Part shown: positions 62,555 through 64,000 of the stretch, piece by piece
Layout of the letters: the number at the start of each line of letters is the position of its first letter
How positions within the stretch are numbered: the stretch's first letter is position 1
DNA from: Saprospiraceae bacterium
Lineage (GTDB): Bacteria > Bacteroidota > Bacteroidia > Chitinophagales > Saprospiraceae
NCBI GenBank assembly: GCA_019187365.1
Contig: JABARE010000020.1
Coordinates: 1-64,000, forward strand
Direction: 5' to 3'
DNA length: 64,000 nt
Program-made: the position numbers and the translations under genes
Notes under the pieces: generated by a model
The model's input: the letters and a program-made list of their open reading frames with translations, nothing else
Told to the model about the DNA's origin: nothing
The model's database searches: none

Positions 62555-64000
62555 ATGCGCATTGCCATTGCCCAACTCAACTACCACATCGGAAATTTTG
62601 ATGCCAATTTTCAGCGCATGGAATCTGCCGTGCAAAAGGCGCGTCAGTCCGGAGCGGACCTCATCTGCTTCAGCGAGCTCGCAGTGTGCGGCTACCCCCC
62701 GCGCGATTTTCTCGAGTTCAAAGATTTCATCCGGAAGTCGATGGAAGTCGTCAACCGGCTGTGCGCATTGTCGCAGGATATAGCCATCGTCGTGGGCGCC
62801 CCAACGGTGAATCCCGAAATAGAAGGCAAGGATTTGTTCAATTCCGCATTCGTACTATACAACTGTAAGGTCCTGCACCTGGCTCACAAAGCACTGCTTC
62901 CCAATTACGACATTTTTGACGAATACCGGTATTTTGAACCGTGCCGCAGTTTCAAAACCTTCGAATTGAAGGGCAAACGCATTGCCATCACCATTTGTGA
63001 GGACATCTGGAATCTCGGCAACGAAAATCCAATGTACACCATCTGCCCGATGGACGAAATGATCGGTGAGAAACCGGATTTCATGCTCAACCTGTCGGCT
63101 TCGCCGTTCGATCATCGTCACGCTGCTGACCGCCTGACGGTCATACGCGCAAACGTGATGCGCTATGGCATCCCCATGTTTTACGTCAATTGCGTGGGAG
63201 GTCAGACCGATGTGTTGTTTGACGGCGGCTCGGTGGTGTTCGGTGCAGACGGCAGGTGCCATGAAGAATTGGCTTTTTTCGAAGAGGCTTTTGCCGTTTA
63301 CGATCTCTGCGAGGTTTCTGGAGAACAGGGCCGGGGGGCGCTGCCGCGCGACGAGACCAGGCATATCTGCGACGCGCTGGTGATGGGCATCCGCGACTAT
63401 TTTAAGAAAATGGGATTCGATAAAGCCATCCTTGGATTGTCGGGCGGCATTGATTCCGCGCTCACGGCCGCGCTGGCGTGCGAAGCCCTTGGAGCTGACC
63501 ATGTGTTTGGTTTGATGATGCCTTCACCCTATTCTTCCCGCGCTTCGGTAGACGACGCCGTTGCATTGGCAGATGCGCTTGGGATGAAATACGCCTGCAT
63601 TCCGATTGAATCCGTTTTCGGAACCTGCAACGAAACGTTGCGCCCGCACTTTGGCAACTTGCCTCCAGACGTAACCGAGGAAAACCTGCAGGCGCGCATA
63701 CGAGGTATGCTGCTCATGGCCTTTTCCAACAAGTACGCCTACATCCTGCTCAACACCACCAATAAAAGCGAAATGGCCGTAGGGTATGGAACGCTTTACG
63801 GCGACCTCTGCGGGGGACTTGCCGTACTTGCCGACGTTTACAAAACCCAGGTGTACCGGCTGGCGGCTCACATCAACCGCGAGCGGGAGATCATTCCGAG
63901 AAGCTCCATCGAAAAGCCACCCTCTGCCGAGCTGCGCCCCAACCAAAAGGACACCGATTCGCTACCCCCGTACGAATTGCTCGACCCGGTGCTTCAGCAC
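62555..64000 (+). CDS. nadE: Glutamine-dependent NAD+ synthetase (3' partial)
   Basis: The frame from 62555 stays open to the window end (482 codons of an expected 540-550). The N-terminal nitrilase-like glutaminase domain has the Glu-Lys-Cys triad at about E41 (CFSELAVCGYPP), K112 (AHKALLPNYDIF) and C148 (ITICEDIW). The C-terminal ATP-pyrophosphatase has LGLSGGIDSALTAAL and LNTTNKSEMAVGYGTLYGD. It makes NAD+ from deamido-NAD+, glutamine and ATP. It is divergent from dnaX with about 130 bp between. Confidence 0.96.
   Translation, partial: MRIAIAQLNYHIGNFDANFQRMESAVQKARQSGADLICFSELAVCGYPPRDFLEFKDFIRKSMEVVNRLCALSQDIAIVVGAPTVNPEIEGKDLFNSAFVLYNCKVLHLAHKALLPNYDIFDEYRYFEPCRSFKTFELKGKRIAITICEDIWNLGNENPMYTICPMDEMIGEKPDFMLNLSASPFDHRHAADRLTVIRANVMRYGIPMFYVNCVGGQTDVLFDGGSVVFGADGRCHEELAFFEEAFAVYDLCEVSGEQGRGALPRDETRHICDALVMGIRDYFKKMGFDKAILGLSGGIDSALTAALACEALGADHVFGLMMPSPYSSRASVDDAVALADALGMKYACIPIESVFGTCNETLRPHFGNLPPDVTEENLQARIRGMLLMAFSNKYAYILLNTTNKSEMAVGYGTLYGDLCGGLAVLADVYKTQVYRLAAHINREREIIPRSSIEKPPSAELRPNQKDTDSLPPYELLDPVLQH

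Overview
The window looks like chromosomal DNA of a member of the Bacteroidota, most likely a Saprospiria-type lineage (inference). The signs are two very large secreted proteins ending in type A type IX secretion (T9SS) sorting domains, a GldH gliding lipoprotein, start codons without Shine-Dalgarno sequences, TAnnTTTG promoter elements close to starts, and a Bacteroidota-style HU / TPR / tiny basic protein / RNase G block. No rRNA, tRNA, CRISPR array, prophage or intact transposase was seen.

Layout. 1-13.7 kb: a 5'-truncated HYR-repeat adhesin-like protein, a 2 kb repeat-rich zone with three repeat families, a small exported protein and a second large T9SS cargo protein. 13.9-21.1 kb: mixed genes (triple NTF2-fold protein, SET protein, TM2 lipoprotein, DUF2752 protein, orphan membrane protein, CDF metal transporter, TPR-adenylate cyclase). 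21.1-35.1 kb: a tightly overlapping surface-polysaccharide operon with a Wzz-like protein, a winged-helix regulator, two nucleotide-sugar dehydrogenases, the WbpB/D/E/I-type genes for a diacetamido-uronic acid, a NeuC-NeuB-NeuA-type nonulosonic acid set and two unusual oxidoreductases. 35.1-39.1 kb: a sparse minus-strand island with a 59-residue CxxCxG protein, two small membrane proteins, a retropepsin-like protein and a SigZ-type sigma factor. 39.2-43.7 kb: the polysaccharide theme resumes with a heparinase II/III-like protein, two GT4 glycosyltransferases and a methyltransferase. 43.7-48.4 kb: housekeeping genes (gmk, yicC, HU, TPR, a tiny mS38/bS22-like protein, rng). 48.4-54.9 kb: a second repeat-rich zone around a MurG-like glycosyltransferase, a RAYT transposase relic, DUF2892, YdeI-like, Zn-ribbon and SSB genes, and a 70-bp minisatellite. 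54.9-64 kb: GNAT, gldH-dnaJ-grpE, a TlpA-like thioredoxin, a flavin reductase, pyrD-dnaX and the start of a glutamine-dependent NAD+ synthetase that runs off the window.

Functionally, the 21-44 kb block should make an acidic exopolysaccharide or glycan carrying glucuronate, a ManNAc3NAcA-type sugar and a sialic-acid-like sugar. Export, polymerase and initiating transferase genes are not in the window. The least explained signals are at DNA level: a composite element with terminal inverted repeats and variable 148-bp and 41-bp internal repeats, a RAYT relic fused to one of its ends, a 49-nt-period palindromic array, a 70-bp minisatellite with four-unit higher-order structure, and an 18-bp palindrome (consensus CTAACGAACGTTCGTTAG) recurring inside unrelated genes in different reading frames.
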